A stretch of DNA of 64,000 bases from Pandoraea faecigallinarum (GTDB taxonomy: Bacteria; Pseudomonadota; Gammaproteobacteria; Burkholderiales; Burkholderiaceae). A program made the translations under genes and the position numbers. Location: contig NZ_CP011807.3 in the NCBI RefSeq assembly GCF_001029105.3, positions 4,650,001 through 4,714,000 of the forward strand, in the 5' to 3' direction. The notes beneath the pieces were generated by a model. The model was not told the DNA's origin. It saw only the letters and a program-made list of their open reading frames with translations, and made no database searches. Below, piece by piece: positions 37,226 through 46,384 of the stretch. How positions within the stretch are numbered: the first letter of the stretch is position 1; each line of letters begins with the position of its first letter.

Positions 37226-38041
37226 TCATTCACGGCCGAGCGCACGCCACTGCCGCCAACAGATGCCGATGAACCGCCGGTCTTCGACGAGGTAACGACG
37301 CCACATGCGCCCCGGATCCTGCAAGATGCGGTACATCCATTCGCACCCGGTGCGCTGCATCCACTTCGGCGCGCGCTTCTGCACGCCCGCGGCGAACTCG
37401 ATAGCCGCGCCCACGCACAGCATGACCCCGCCGGGCATGGTGCCGGCGTACGCCATCGCCCAGCGCTCCTGCTTGGGCATACCGAGACAGACGAAGATGA
37501 GGTCGGGGGCAAGCTCGCGCACACGCTGCGCGATCTCCTGTCCTTCGGCCCCCGCCGGATCGAACGTCATCGACGGGATCAGCAAGGTGAAGTCCAGGCC
37601 GGGGAAACGCTGCGAAAGTCCTGCCGACAATTGCGCTTCCTGCCCGGGACGCCCGCCGACGAAGACCGCCTTGCGGCCCGACGCTCGGGCGCGGTCGCAC
37701 AGGGCGGGCAGCAGATCGGCACCGGTCACGCGCCCCGGCAACGGGCGGCCGAACAGCCGGCTCGCCCAGACGATCGGCATGCCGTCGGCGAAAAGGAAAT
37801 CGGCATTGCGGTATTGCCGCTTGAATTCGGGCTGCGCGTCGAGCCGCACGATATGGTCGACGTTCGGCGTCACCACGATGCGCGAGCGCCCATCGCGAAG
37901 CGTCGCGGCATGCGCGAGCACGTCGACGGCCTGCGCAAACGGCACGGCGGCGATGTTCAGGCCGAACAAGGCGACGTTGGGCTCGAAGACTTCGCGAGCG
38001 CAGGCTTGGGGTGCGGCATTCAGTTCGGTGTCACGGCTCAT
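37226..38041 (-). CDS. WecG/TagA/CpsF-family glycosyltransferase
   Basis: GT26-family transferase of 271 residues that adds the second sugar (ManNAcA or ManNAc in studied members, glucose or glucuronate-like in EPS loci) to the lipid-linked primer. Conserved blocks are TPNVDHIVRLD, NADFLFADGMPIVWAS, FVGGRPGQE, VCLGMPKQERW and VGAAIEFAAG. It is convergent with the priming transferase 22 bases away and probably acts directly after it. Confidence 0.93.
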   Translation of the reverse strand: MSRDTELNAAPQACAREVFEPNVALFGLNIAAVPFAQAVDVLAHAATLRDGRSRIVVTPNVDHIVRLDAQPEFKRQYRNADFLFADGMPIVWASRLFGRPLPGRVTGADLLPALCDRARASGRKAVFVGGRPGQEAQLSAGLSQRFPGLDFTLLIPSMTFDPAGAEGQEIAQRVRELAPDLIFVCLGMPKQERWAMAYAGTMPGGVMLCVGAAIEFAAGVQKRAPKWMQRTGCEWMYRILQDPGRMWRRYLVEDRRFIGICWRQWRALGRE

Positions 38042-38221
38042 GACCTATCGGGTTCCCCTAATCGAGCAAATCCATCGTTTCCCGCATGCCCTCGTCGTCC
38101 AGCCGTACCGGCGACGTTCCATGGCAGGCAAGATAGTAGCAGCGCGCAACCTGTGCGTCAGTGACGCGCGTGACGATAGGTTTCCCAACGTCTGCAAACC
38201 CGTTGCGGGTTACGATGCCCC

Positions 38222-39955
38222 ATGATCCTCGACGCTCACGACATTCCTTCCGGCACCGGGCTGCAAGCCGATCTCTGCATTGCCGGTGCAGGTGCTGCCG
38301 GCATCACGCTGGCGCTCGCCCTCGAAGCCAGCGGGCTCGATGTGATCCTGCTCGAAAGCGGTGGCGATGCCCCGGAGCCGGCAGCCCAGCAGCTCTACGC
38401 CGGTACGGTGGAGGACGCACGCCTGCATCCGCCTGCCGAGAGCTATCGCGTGCGCCGCTTCGGCGGATCGACCACGTTGTGGGGCGGACGCTGCATGCCG
38501 CTCGATCCCATCGACTTCGAAGCGCGCGACTACATCCCGCATAGCGGCTGGCCCATGGGTATCGACGCGCTGATGCCGTGGTACGGACAGGCCAATGCGC
38601 TATGCGAAGCCGGCGAATTCGCTTACACGGCGGAGCAGGCGTTTCCCGATGCGTCGAATCCGTCACGTCCGATGATCGGCAACTTCGAAAGCGATCTGTT
38701 TTCGACGAATACGCTCGAGAGGTTCAGTTGTCCGACGAATTTCGGCGAGCGTTATCGTGCCCGTCTCGCGAAGGGACGCGTGCGTGTCGTCCAGCACGCG
38801 AATCTGTGCCATCTCCCGCAACGGGATGGCGCGGCGCGACTCGTTGGCCCGGCGCAGGTGAAGACGCTCGACGGCAAGACCTTCACGGTCGCCGCGCGCG
38901 CATACGTGCTGGCGGCAGGCGGCCTCGAAACCCCGCGCCTGCTGCTCAACAGCCCCGGTGCCAGCGGCCGCGGGCTGGGCAACGCGCATGACGTGGTCGG
39001 CCGTTACTACATGAGCCATCTGGCCGGGACCATCGGTACCGTCGACCTCTCGGGGGCCGCTTCCGTCTGGCACGGCTACGACGTCTCGGCCGAAGGCATT
39101 TACTGCCGTCGCCGGCTGGCGCTGCGGGCGCAGGCGCAACGCGCGCTTCGCGCAGGCAACTTCATCGCGCGTTTGCACCATCCGAGAATTCCCGATGCCG
39201 GGCACGGCAACGGCATCCTCTCCGCGCTCTATCTGGCGCGCCCGATCGTGCCGTACGAGTATGCCAAGCGTCTTTATGGCGATGCGCCGGGCGGCATCGG
39301 CAACTGGCTGGCCCACGCGCGCAACGTCGTCATGGACGCACCGAACACCGTGCGCTTTCTCACGCACTGGCTGACTCACCGCACGCTGGCCGCACGCAAG
39401 TTTCCATCCGTGATCGTCCGCCCTGCCAATCTTCGTTTCAGTCTCGACTTCCACGCCGAGCAGGTGCCGTACGAAAACAGCCGTGTCACGCTGGGCGACG
39501 AACGCGATACGCTCGGCATGCGACGCATTCACATCGACTGGCGCTACACGCCACACGACGTGGCGACGGTCACCCGCGCCCTCGCCGCCCTCGCGCAAGA
39601 GATCGGGCGCACCGGCGTCGGACGCTTCTCGTACGATCCGGCCGCGGTGGAAGCCGAAATGACGCGCTACGGTGCGTATGGCGGTCATCACATCGGCACG
39701 GCGCGCATGGGCAACGATCCGGCGACGAGCGTGGTCGATGCCGACGGCCGTCTGCACGAGGCAGACAATGTCTTTATCGCGGGCGCGGCCACCTTCCCGA
39801 CATCGGGGCAGGCCAACCCGACACTGAGCATCGTGGCGCTCGCGTTGCGTCTGGCCGACCATTTGCGCTCGCGGGCCAACGTGACGGACCTGCCCTTGCC
39901 CGCACCCGCTGCGCCCCCTCGTTCTTCCCCTTCCTTTCCTTCCCTTTCCCGGTGA
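38222..39955 (+). CDS. GMC-family FAD-dependent oxidoreductase
   Basis: Flavoprotein of 577 residues. The N-terminal FAD-binding motif is GAGAAGITLALALE, the FGGSTTLWGGRC flavin-binding block follows, and the C-terminal HHIGTARMG and TSGQANPTLSIVALALRLADH segments carry the active-site His and complete the FAD site. GMC enzymes oxidise alcohol groups of sugars or small alcohols. In an EPS locus it could oxidise or epimerise a lipid-linked or nucleotide sugar together with the epimerase gene 13 bases downstream. A DprE1-like two-step epimerisation is conceivable but not demonstrated. Confidence 0.88.
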   Translation: MILDAHDIPSGTGLQADLCIAGAGAAGITLALALEASGLDVILLESGGDAPEPAAQQLYAGTVEDARLHPPAESYRVRRFGGSTTLWGGRCMPLDPIDFEARDYIPHSGWPMGIDALMPWYGQANALCEAGEFAYTAEQAFPDASNPSRPMIGNFESDLFSTNTLERFSCPTNFGERYRARLAKGRVRVVQHANLCHLPQRDGAARLVGPAQVKTLDGKTFTVAARAYVLAAGGLETPRLLLNSPGASGRGLGNAHDVVGRYYMSHLAGTIGTVDLSGAASVWHGYDVSAEGIYCRRRLALRAQAQRALRAGNFIARLHHPRIPDAGHGNGILSALYLARPIVPYEYAKRLYGDAPGGIGNWLAHARNVVMDAPNTVRFLTHWLTHRTLAARKFPSVIVRPANLRFSLDFHAEQVPYENSRVTLGDERDTLGMRRIHIDWRYTPHDVATVTRALAALAQEIGRTGVGRFSYDPAAVEAEMTRYGAYGGHHIGTARMGNDPATSVVDADGRLHEADNVFIAGAATFPTSGQANPTLSIVALALRLADHLRSRANVTDLPLPAPAAPPRSSPSFPSLSR

Positions 39956-39968
39956 TCCCCCGCGCCTC

Positions 39969-40952
39969 ATGAAATCACGCATTCTCGTTACCGGCGCGAC
40001 CGGGTTTATCGGCCGCCATATCGTCAACGCCCTTGCCGCCAGCGACTGGGCAACGCCCGTCGCCGCGTCGCGCCGCGCGAACCACGGCATGCGCGCTGTC
40101 GACGCGCTGTCGGCAGCGTCGCTGAGCGCCGCCCTCGCAGACGTCGATGGCGTGGTGAACTGTGTCGCCGGTTCGCCGGACGCCATCGTGGCGAACGCGC
40201 GTGCGTTGCGCGAAGCGCTGGACGCCCGAAGCACGCCCATCCCGGCCGTGCACTTCAGCTCGATGGCCGTCTACGGGAGCGCGGAAGGTCATGTCGACGA
40301 ATCCGCCGCCCTCGCCGGCACCAGTCCTTACGGCATCGCCAAGGTCGAAGCGGAGCAGGCGCTCGCGGGATTGTCTTGCGTGACGGTGCTGCGCCCGGGC
40401 TGCGTCTACGGCGGCGGCAGCCCGCAGTGGTCCGGGCGCATTGCGGAGCTGCTGTGCGCGGGCCGCCTCGGCGACCTCGGCGCGGCGGGCGACGCGCACA
40501 GCAACCTCGTGCACGTGGACGATGTCGTGAAGGCGGCACTCGGCGCGCTGCGCCACCCCGAGGCAGGCGGACAGGCTTACAACCTCGCCATGGCCGACGC
40601 GCCGCGATGGAACGACTACTTCATCGCGTACGCCATGGCGCTGGGTGCAACACCGGTCAGGCGCATTGGCGGGCGTCGTCTGAAAATAGAAACGAAACTC
40701 GTCGCGCCCGCGCTCAAGATCGCCGAGATTCTGGGGCGCAAGATCGGTTTGAAGGGACTGCCGCCGCCGCTGCCGCCGTCGCTCGCGCGACTTTGGCAGC
40801 AGGACATCTGCCTCGATGCGAGCCGCGCCGCCACCACGTTCGGACTTGCGTGGACACCCTGGCGCGACGCCGTCAAGGCGGAAGCCGCCCGCGGCAGCGA
40901 CCGGCTTAGCGCTTCACCAGACGCCCCGCCGTCCAGCGCCAGAGGACTGTGA
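39969..40952 (+). CDS. NAD-dependent epimerase/dehydratase (extended SDR)
   Basis: The 327-residue protein has the Rossmann motif GATGFIG, catalytic Ser (HFSSMAVYG) and the Tyr-x3-Lys pair in SPYGIAKVEAE. The C-terminal substrate domain is variable. It starts 13 bases after the GMC oxidoreductase stop, so the pair is an operon. Its 3' end overlaps the convergent flippase gene by 47 bases. The exact sugar conversion is unknown. Confidence 0.87.
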   Translation: MKSRILVTGATGFIGRHIVNALAASDWATPVAASRRANHGMRAVDALSAASLSAALADVDGVVNCVAGSPDAIVANARALREALDARSTPIPAVHFSSMAVYGSAEGHVDESAALAGTSPYGIAKVEAEQALAGLSCVTVLRPGCVYGGGSPQWSGRIAELLCAGRLGDLGAAGDAHSNLVHVDDVVKAALGALRHPEAGGQAYNLAMADAPRWNDYFIAYAMALGATPVRRIGGRRLKIETKLVAPALKIAEILGRKIGLKGLPPPLPPSLARLWQQDICLDASRAATTFGLAWTPWRDAVKAEAARGSDRLSASPDAPPSSARGL

Positions 40953-42270
40953 ACGGCGACACGCCCAGCAAACGGCGGGCCGCCCATGCGGCAGCGGCGC
41001 CATTTACGGCAATCGCCAGCGATGCGGCCACCGACGCCCCGGTGCTCCCGCCCATCGGCGCGAGCACCGCCAACCCCGCCAACAACACCACGACCGAAGC
41101 GGCATTGACCCGCATGAGGGCGCGCGTATGTGCCGTCATGCCGAGCAGTTCCGGCATCGCCGTAAAACAGGCCGCAGTGATCTGACCGAGTGCGAGCACG
41201 CGCAGCGCGCTTGCGCCGTCGTCGAAGCCGTGGCCGAACAGTCCGAGCAGGAACTGCGGGACGATCAGCATGCCGAGCGTCACCGGCAGCGCGAGGCACA
41301 GCACCAGTCCGATTGCCTGTGCCGCGCTGCGCTCCAAGGCCGCGATGTCCTGACGCGCGTACAGACTCGCGAATCGCGGCGCGGCCATGCCTGTCACGCC
41401 GCTGATCAGAATATTGACGACGAGTGCGAGACGCCATGCGAGCGCAAACAACCCGGTCTCGCGCGACGACGCAACGATCCCCAGCACAATGGCGGGGGCC
41501 GAGGTGATCAGCAGCTTGGTCAGTTCCAGCGAGAAGAGCGACAGGCCCGACTTCAAGAGGCCGAGCACCGCCGCATATCCCGGCTCTGCGGCGGTGTCAT
41601 GCGCGCCGCGATGCGGCACCTCGCGCAGGGACCGCCGCAGCAACACCGCGCCGACGATGGCCGCGACGGTAAAACTCGCGGCTGTCAGAACCAGTGTATT
41701 GGCCACCGTCAGTCTGCCCGTCGCCGCCAACGGCGTTGCGGCCACGCAGAAGATCGCCGGCCACAGCCACGAATAAATCATCTGACTGAAGCCGACGCGC
41801 TGCAACCCTGCGAGCGCACCGGCCATGGCCGCGCCCAGGTTCTGCGGAACGAATGAGAGTGCGCCGAGCATGAGCGGCACGACCAGCGCCGGCTTGCGGA
41901 GAATGTCGTTGGCAAAGAGCGCCGCGCCGCCTGCCAGCAGAATCGAGATGGCCGCCGACGCGAGAAAGACATGCCACAGCGCGCGCCGGATCGCCGGACG
42001 CACCGCGCCGTATTGCCCGGATGCGACGTCCATCGCCAGTTGACGTGTGAGCGCCTGATCGATGCCCAGACGCCCGAAGCCCGCGAGCGCCACCATCGTG
42101 CTGAACACGATGTAGAAGTTGCCGGTCTCGACGACACCGAGCGCCGCAGCGATCAACAGGTGAAAGCCGTAGCGGCTGGGCAAGTCCAGCAGACGCACCC
42201 CGAGGCTGATCGCGCTGCCGCGGATCATGGAAGCGCCGGTCTTGCCCGACGGGGTCTGCGTCCGGTTCAT
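40906..42270 (-). CDS. Polysaccharide flippase (Wzx-like, MOP superfamily)
   Basis: Integral membrane protein of 454 residues with 12-14 helices. The N-terminal MIRGSAISLGVRLLDLPSRY stretch and even helix spacing are typical of lipid-linked oligosaccharide flippases. It would move the completed repeat unit across the inner membrane for polymerisation by the neighbouring ligase-like protein. Its start is preceded by a 9-bp repeat array, and the GH44 gene lies upstream on the same strand. Confidence 0.85.
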   Translation of the reverse strand: MNRTQTPSGKTGASMIRGSAISLGVRLLDLPSRYGFHLLIAAALGVVETGNFYIVFSTMVALAGFGRLGIDQALTRQLAMDVASGQYGAVRPAIRRALWHVFLASAAISILLAGGAALFANDILRKPALVVPLMLGALSFVPQNLGAAMAGALAGLQRVGFSQMIYSWLWPAIFCVAATPLAATGRLTVANTLVLTAASFTVAAIVGAVLLRRSLREVPHRGAHDTAAEPGYAAVLGLLKSGLSLFSLELTKLLITSAPAIVLGIVASSRETGLFALAWRLALVVNILISGVTGMAAPRFASLYARQDIAALERSAAQAIGLVLCLALPVTLGMLIVPQFLLGLFGHGFDDGASALRVLALGQITAACFTAMPELLGMTAHTRALMRVNAASVVVLLAGLAVLAPMGGSTGASVAASLAIAVNGAAAAWAARRLLGVSPFTVLWRWTAGRLVKR

Positions 42271-42288
42271 TTCGATTCGCTCTACTCG

Positions 42289-42315
42289 TTCGACTTATTC
42301 GACTTACTCGACTCA
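42289..42315. repeat. 9-bp tandem repeat, two perfect units plus one variant
   Basis: ttcgactta at 42289-42297 and 42298-42306, then ctcgactca at 42307-42315, lie between the GH44 stop and the flippase start. Confidence 0.8.
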
Positions 42316-42343
42316 CACGGCTGGCGCACTCGTCTCGAAGGGC

Positions 42344-44017
42344 TCAGTTTGCCCGCCTGCGCAACACGAATAGCTTGACGCTCTGCGGCGGCAAGTCCGC
42401 ATGCAGCTCGCTCCCGGCATAGGAGATGTCCGGTGCGCGTGTCAGTTCGTTCTCCACCAGTTGCCAGACTTCGCTCGTGCCTGTCCCGGCGAAGTTCGCG
42501 AGCGAGATCGTGGCTTGCGCCGCACGTTCGAGTTGCTTGTTGACGACGACCACGGTCAGCGCGCCGTCCTTGTCGCGCAGCGCCGCGAAGGCCGACACCG
42601 TGTCCGGATCGGGGACGGACGCCGACACGCTCGTCGATCCGAACTCACCGCCACGGCCGTCGTAATTGCGATACAGCTTGATCGCCTTGTAGACGGGCAT
42701 CGACGGATCGAGCGTGCCCCAGCGCGTTGCCATGTCGAGTCTCTCGCGCCCGAAGATGCCCAGAATGTCGGCCTGTGCCGTCGCACCGTTCATGCGCGTG
42801 TCGGCGCCCCAGTTGTATTCGGTCAGCGCGATGGGAGTGCCCGGGTAGTAATACGTGTCGACCCATCGGCGCATCATCGGAATCAACGCCACCACGCTAT
42901 TGATCCACGTCGGATCCTTGTAATTCGGGTCCCACAGATTACGTGTCGAGCGATTGCGCATGAGCGCGATGGCGGTCGAATTGCCGTCCGCCGGTTCTTC
43001 ATACTCCTTGCTCTGCGGATAGAAATGCAGGCTGAAAATGTCGACCGGACGGCCGGCCTGCTTCCACTGCGTGAGCAACCACGGGATATATGGCATGCCG
43101 CCGGTTTCGTTCAACCGGTCCGGCGCCTGCGCGTAGCCGTGCGCAATCGAATGCTGCTGGTCGAAGCCGCTATACAGGTAACCGTTCCAGCCCCACTCTT
43201 CCGGCGCGAGCACTTTGGCCCCCGGATCCGCCGCTTTCACCGCACGCGAATACGCGATCACCTTGGCCGCGATCTCGCTGGCATGCGCACCGTCCGGATG
43301 CGAGTTGTTATGGATGAGTTGCCACAGACTCGGCTCGTTATCCATCGCGTAGTACTTCACCCCGCCCGCACGTGCGGGACCGAACTGCTGCACCAGTGCA
43401 CTGACGCGAGCCTGCTGGCTGGCCGGATCGTCGGGTACGGTGGCGTCGTCCGGATCGTTGCGCACGGGCGTGCCGTCGCGCAGGATGCCGTTGCCCGCGT
43501 CGGTCATGCCGTCCACGTCGTGATTCTGTTGCGGACCGTACTTGGCGATGGAAAAGCTCGCCAGCCGGTCGCGCGAGCGCGAGAGCGTGGCCACGCGTCC
43601 GAGCATGGAAATGGTGATGATCGGCTGCGCACCGGCGGCCTGCGTCAGGGCGACGAAACGCTCGCCGAACTGGTCGTTGATGTCCGACGGATTGACCGGC
43701 AGGCTCTCGTAGTACCAGTCTCGCCCGGCATTGCGTGCGTCGAGCCGCCAGTTATACGCCGACGCACTGTTGCCGCCCGAGCGGTTAAGCGGCGCGCGCA
43801 GGTCCTGCAACATCGCCGTCGTACCGAAATTGATGCCGTAGATCAGCGGACTGATGGGGTGCCGATTGGCCCCCGCATCCACGGCAATAGCCACGCTCAG
43901 CGCTGCGCCGGGCGTCGCTTCGGTACAGGCCGCGGCCGACAGCAACACGGCGGCGCCCATGAGCTGGGTCAGGCGGCAAATCACACTGCGCACACTACGG
44001 CGCGGCAACACGCGCAT
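42344..44017 (-). CDS. Glycoside hydrolase family 44-like endoglucanase, exported
   Basis: The 557-residue protein has an N-terminal secretion signal ending in LLSAAAC, a possible lipobox. The catalytic TIM barrel carries the acid/base Glu228 in MDNEPSLW and the nucleophile Glu400 in IALTEYNWG, the GH44 pair. A beta-sandwich domain follows. GH44 enzymes cut beta-1,4-glucan and xyloglucan internally. Its place inside an EPS locus suggests it trims or releases the nascent polymer, like BcsZ in cellulose synthesis. The ATG at 44017 overlaps the upstream polymerase/ligase gene by 23 bases. Confidence 0.85.
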   Translation of the reverse strand: MRVLPRRSVRSVICRLTQLMGAAVLLSAAACTEATPGAALSVAIAVDAGANRHPISPLIYGINFGTTAMLQDLRAPLNRSGGNSASAYNWRLDARNAGRDWYYESLPVNPSDINDQFGERFVALTQAAGAQPIITISMLGRVATLSRSRDRLASFSIAKYGPQQNHDVDGMTDAGNGILRDGTPVRNDPDDATVPDDPASQQARVSALVQQFGPARAGGVKYYAMDNEPSLWQLIHNNSHPDGAHASEIAAKVIAYSRAVKAADPGAKVLAPEEWGWNGYLYSGFDQQHSIAHGYAQAPDRLNETGGMPYIPWLLTQWKQAGRPVDIFSLHFYPQSKEYEEPADGNSTAIALMRNRSTRNLWDPNYKDPTWINSVVALIPMMRRWVDTYYYPGTPIALTEYNWGADTRMNGATAQADILGIFGRERLDMATRWGTLDPSMPVYKAIKLYRNYDGRGGEFGSTSVSASVPDPDTVSAFAALRDKDGALTVVVVNKQLERAAQATISLANFAGTGTSEVWQLVENELTRAPDISYAGSELHADLPPQSVKLFVLRRRAN

Positions 44018-45323
44018 GGAAGCTCCGGGGAACGGCACGATGGTCGAATCCGCCAGCACGCCAGATGTAGACGAAGATCGCCAGAATGACGGCCGTTTCA
44101 CCGGGCGCCAGCGTGGGCGGGTAGAAGAACGACACCAGCAGTACGAAAATCAGATAGTCGTACAGCGCCCCGAGGAAATCGTCTTCGACCTGCGCGCGCA
44201 GACGGCGGAAGAAGAACAGGCCACGCAACTGGAAGCACAGAATGACGAACGCGCCGATCAAGCCGTACTCGAACACGATCCCGAGCCATGTGATGTCGGC
44301 CAGGAAGAAGAAGTGATGGAAGTACGTGGTAAGCGTGTCGCCGCTGGCCGGACTGATCGTCCCCACGCCGAACAGCCAGCGCAGCGAATCGTTGCCGAGA
44401 AAGCGTGTGGCGAGCAGCGCCGAGATGCGCCGCGTATCGAAGCCGGTCTCCGCACTCGCACTGAAAATCGTTGCCAGGTACCCCATCGAGAAAACGCTTG
44501 CCAGCACGAGCGGCGCGACGAGCATCAGCCCGATGCGGGCTCGCGGGCGCGCCCACACGAACGTGTTGATGACCAGCACCCCCATGATGCCGATGGCAAG
44601 CGCGCGGGATTTCACGATCAGCAGCGCCACCGCCAGGCAGATCAGCACGCTGACGAGATAGCCCACGTGGCGTTCGAAAAACGCGCGGCGATAGCAGAAA
44701 AACAACAGGATGAACGGGAAATACATCGACATGCGGATGCGATGTCCGCGGCTGTCGCTGGTAAAGAACGGCGCCTGTCCGAAAACGTACGTGTCCTTGT
44801 ACCAGTCCGCCGGCACCAGCAGCCACATGAGAATCAGCGCGCCCACGATGACCGCGCCGAGAATCACGAAACTGCGCCCCAGCTCATGCAGCGTGGGCTT
44901 GAGCATCAGGAGCAGCGCCAGAAAGGAGAAGAAATACAGAATCGGCAGCAGCTTCACCTGCGCCGTCACACTGGTGAAGAAACTCTCATGGAAGTAAATC
45001 ACCGCGGCAAAGCTCGGCACCATCACGAGCCACGCGAAGCTCACCAGCACTTGCCGCGTCATGGGAAAGCGCGGCTGAGCGCCAAGGCGCAGCACCAGCG
45101 GCAGCGTAAGAATCGGAAACGCCTTCGAGAGCGCCCACAGCGGATAGAGCGCCGTGATGTAGTGGAACGTCTGGCCGAACAACGGCAGGAGCGCCACGAG
45201 CACCGCGACAATGGCCGTGCGCGGCAAACCGCCCGAGAACACGGCCGGCAGGTCGTGCGTCTGGGCCGCGGATGAGTCGGGAGCGGCGGATTCCATTTCG
45301 AAGGCGGGCTGCGCGGCTGTCAC
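43995..45323 (-). CDS. O-antigen ligase / polymerase-like (Wzy/WaaL) membrane protein
   Basis: Polytopic protein of 442 residues with about 11-12 helices and a large periplasmic loop (about residues 300-345: FLGNDSLRWLFGVGTISPASG). This is the layout of Wzy polymerases and WaaL ligases. The Arg/His residues in the loop fit the catalytic arrangement. In this locus it most likely polymerises the flipped repeat units. The coupled GH44 gene supports action on the same polymer. Confidence 0.8.
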   Translation of the reverse strand: MTAAQPAFEMESAAPDSSAAQTHDLPAVFSGGLPRTAIVAVLVALLPLFGQTFHYITALYPLWALSKAFPILTLPLVLRLGAQPRFPMTRQVLVSFAWLVMVPSFAAVIYFHESFFTSVTAQVKLLPILYFFSFLALLLMLKPTLHELGRSFVILGAVIVGALILMWLLVPADWYKDTYVFGQAPFFTSDSRGHRIRMSMYFPFILLFFCYRRAFFERHVGYLVSVLICLAVALLIVKSRALAIGIMGVLVINTFVWARPRARIGLMLVAPLVLASVFSMGYLATIFSASAETGFDTRRISALLATRFLGNDSLRWLFGVGTISPASGDTLTTYFHHFFFLADITWLGIVFEYGLIGAFVILCFQLRGLFFFRRLRAQVEDDFLGALYDYLIFVLLVSFFYPPTLAPGETAVILAIFVYIWRAGGFDHRAVPRSFHARVAAP

Positions 45324-45459
45324 GAAGCGGTTGAATTCGGTGGTTAGACTAGGCGAATTTGCCGGGTCGGATTCGACGGGCCGGTCGACGCGCCGGGCGG
45401 CCGCGCCTCACGTTCGGCGGCGCGGCGTCCCATCGTCGGACTGCCCGGCTGTCGGGCGA

Positions 45460-46176
45460 TCAGAAACTGCGGGCGCCGTTGATGTCGTAGTTGACGTTCT
45501 TGTTGAACGGCAGCGCCTTGTTGATGTACTGGTCGACCCAGAGATCCACTTCGGCAATCGACGACTTCGGCACGAAGATAGTGTCGTTCGATTGCAGAAC
45601 GATGTCCTGCGCCGGGTCGCCTTGCTGCGTGAGCGCCTTCACGTCGACCGTGCGAAGCATCGGACGGCCGTCCGGGCTGCGGCGAATCAGCACGATTTCG
45701 CCGGTGCGTGCGGTGTCGAGCAGGCCCTGTGCGGTGATGATCGCCTGCATGACGCTCATGCCCGGCGTAAGCGCGAGTTCGCCGGGCTTGCCGACCTCGC
45801 CCCCGACGAACACGTGCGCGGCGGTCTGCGTCACCGCGACCATGGCCATTGCGTTCGCGGTCATATGATTCGCGGCGAGGGCGCGGTTGACCGTTTCGCC
45901 GAACTGCGCGAGCGTCTGTCCGGCTGCCGGGAGATTGCCGGCAAACGGCATGGCGACGGTGCCATCGGGTGCGACACGGCCCTTGTAGTTGAGCTCGACG
46001 TTGAACGGCAGCACGACGGAAATATCGTCGCCAGCCAACAGCCGGTACGGGCTCGGTGTCGAATCGACCCAGGTCGCAAAGCGATCGGATTGCTGGTATT
46101 TGGTGTCGACCCAGGTTTGGGTGCAGGCCGTCAGCGTCATCAGCGCCAGTACGCAGGCCGGGCGGAGCATGTTCAT
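45460..46176 (-). CDS. Polysaccharide export lipoprotein (Wza-like OPX protein)
   Basis: Outer-membrane polysaccharide export protein of 238 residues. The signal peptide ends in the lipobox LTAC (Cys18). The Poly_export motif YRLLAGDDISVVLPFNVELN and DGTVAMPFAGNLPAAGQT are followed by an SLBB domain (VFVGGEVGKPGELALTPGMSVMQ). It is shorter than E. coli Wza (379 residues) and lacks an obvious C-terminal membrane helix, so another outer-membrane pore may be needed. It is divergent from the Wzc-like gene across a 208-base promoter region. Confidence 0.92.
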   Translation of the reverse strand: MNMLRPACVLALMTLTACTQTWVDTKYQQSDRFATWVDSTPSPYRLLAGDDISVVLPFNVELNYKGRVAPDGTVAMPFAGNLPAAGQTLAQFGETVNRALAANHMTANAMAMVAVTQTAAHVFVGGEVGKPGELALTPGMSVMQAIITAQGLLDTARTGEIVLIRRSPDGRPMLRTVDVKALTQQGDPAQDIVLQSNDTIFVPKSSIAEVDLWVDQYINKALPFNKNVNYDINGARSF

Positions 46177-46296
46177 GGGACAGATGGCACGAAGGCCGGG
46201 GTGGTTACACGGAGTTTGGACCGTACTCTAGTGCACTTCTCGCGTCTCGCCAAGCACGATGAATCGGCGCCGGATTTAGGATAATGGCGGTTTTAG

Positions 46297-46316
46297 GGGG
46301 ACTTTACGGGGACTTT
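46297..46316. repeat. Direct repeat in the wza/wzc-like divergent promoter region
   Basis: ggggacttt occurs at 46297-46305 and 46308-46316, an 11-bp period, that is about one helix turn apart. This is a possible regulator site upstream of both transport genes. Confidence 0.4.
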
Positions 46317-46384
46317 CTTGCGTAAGATATGCGCCTTGAAACCATGAAACATGGCCGGGCAACCTTTACGCTTCTTGCATCGCT

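Noticed and set aside
42401..44089. 562-codon plus-strand frame opposite the GH44 gene
   Set aside because: Composition dominated by Arg/His/Val with no recognisable motif; antisense to catalytic GH44 sequence.
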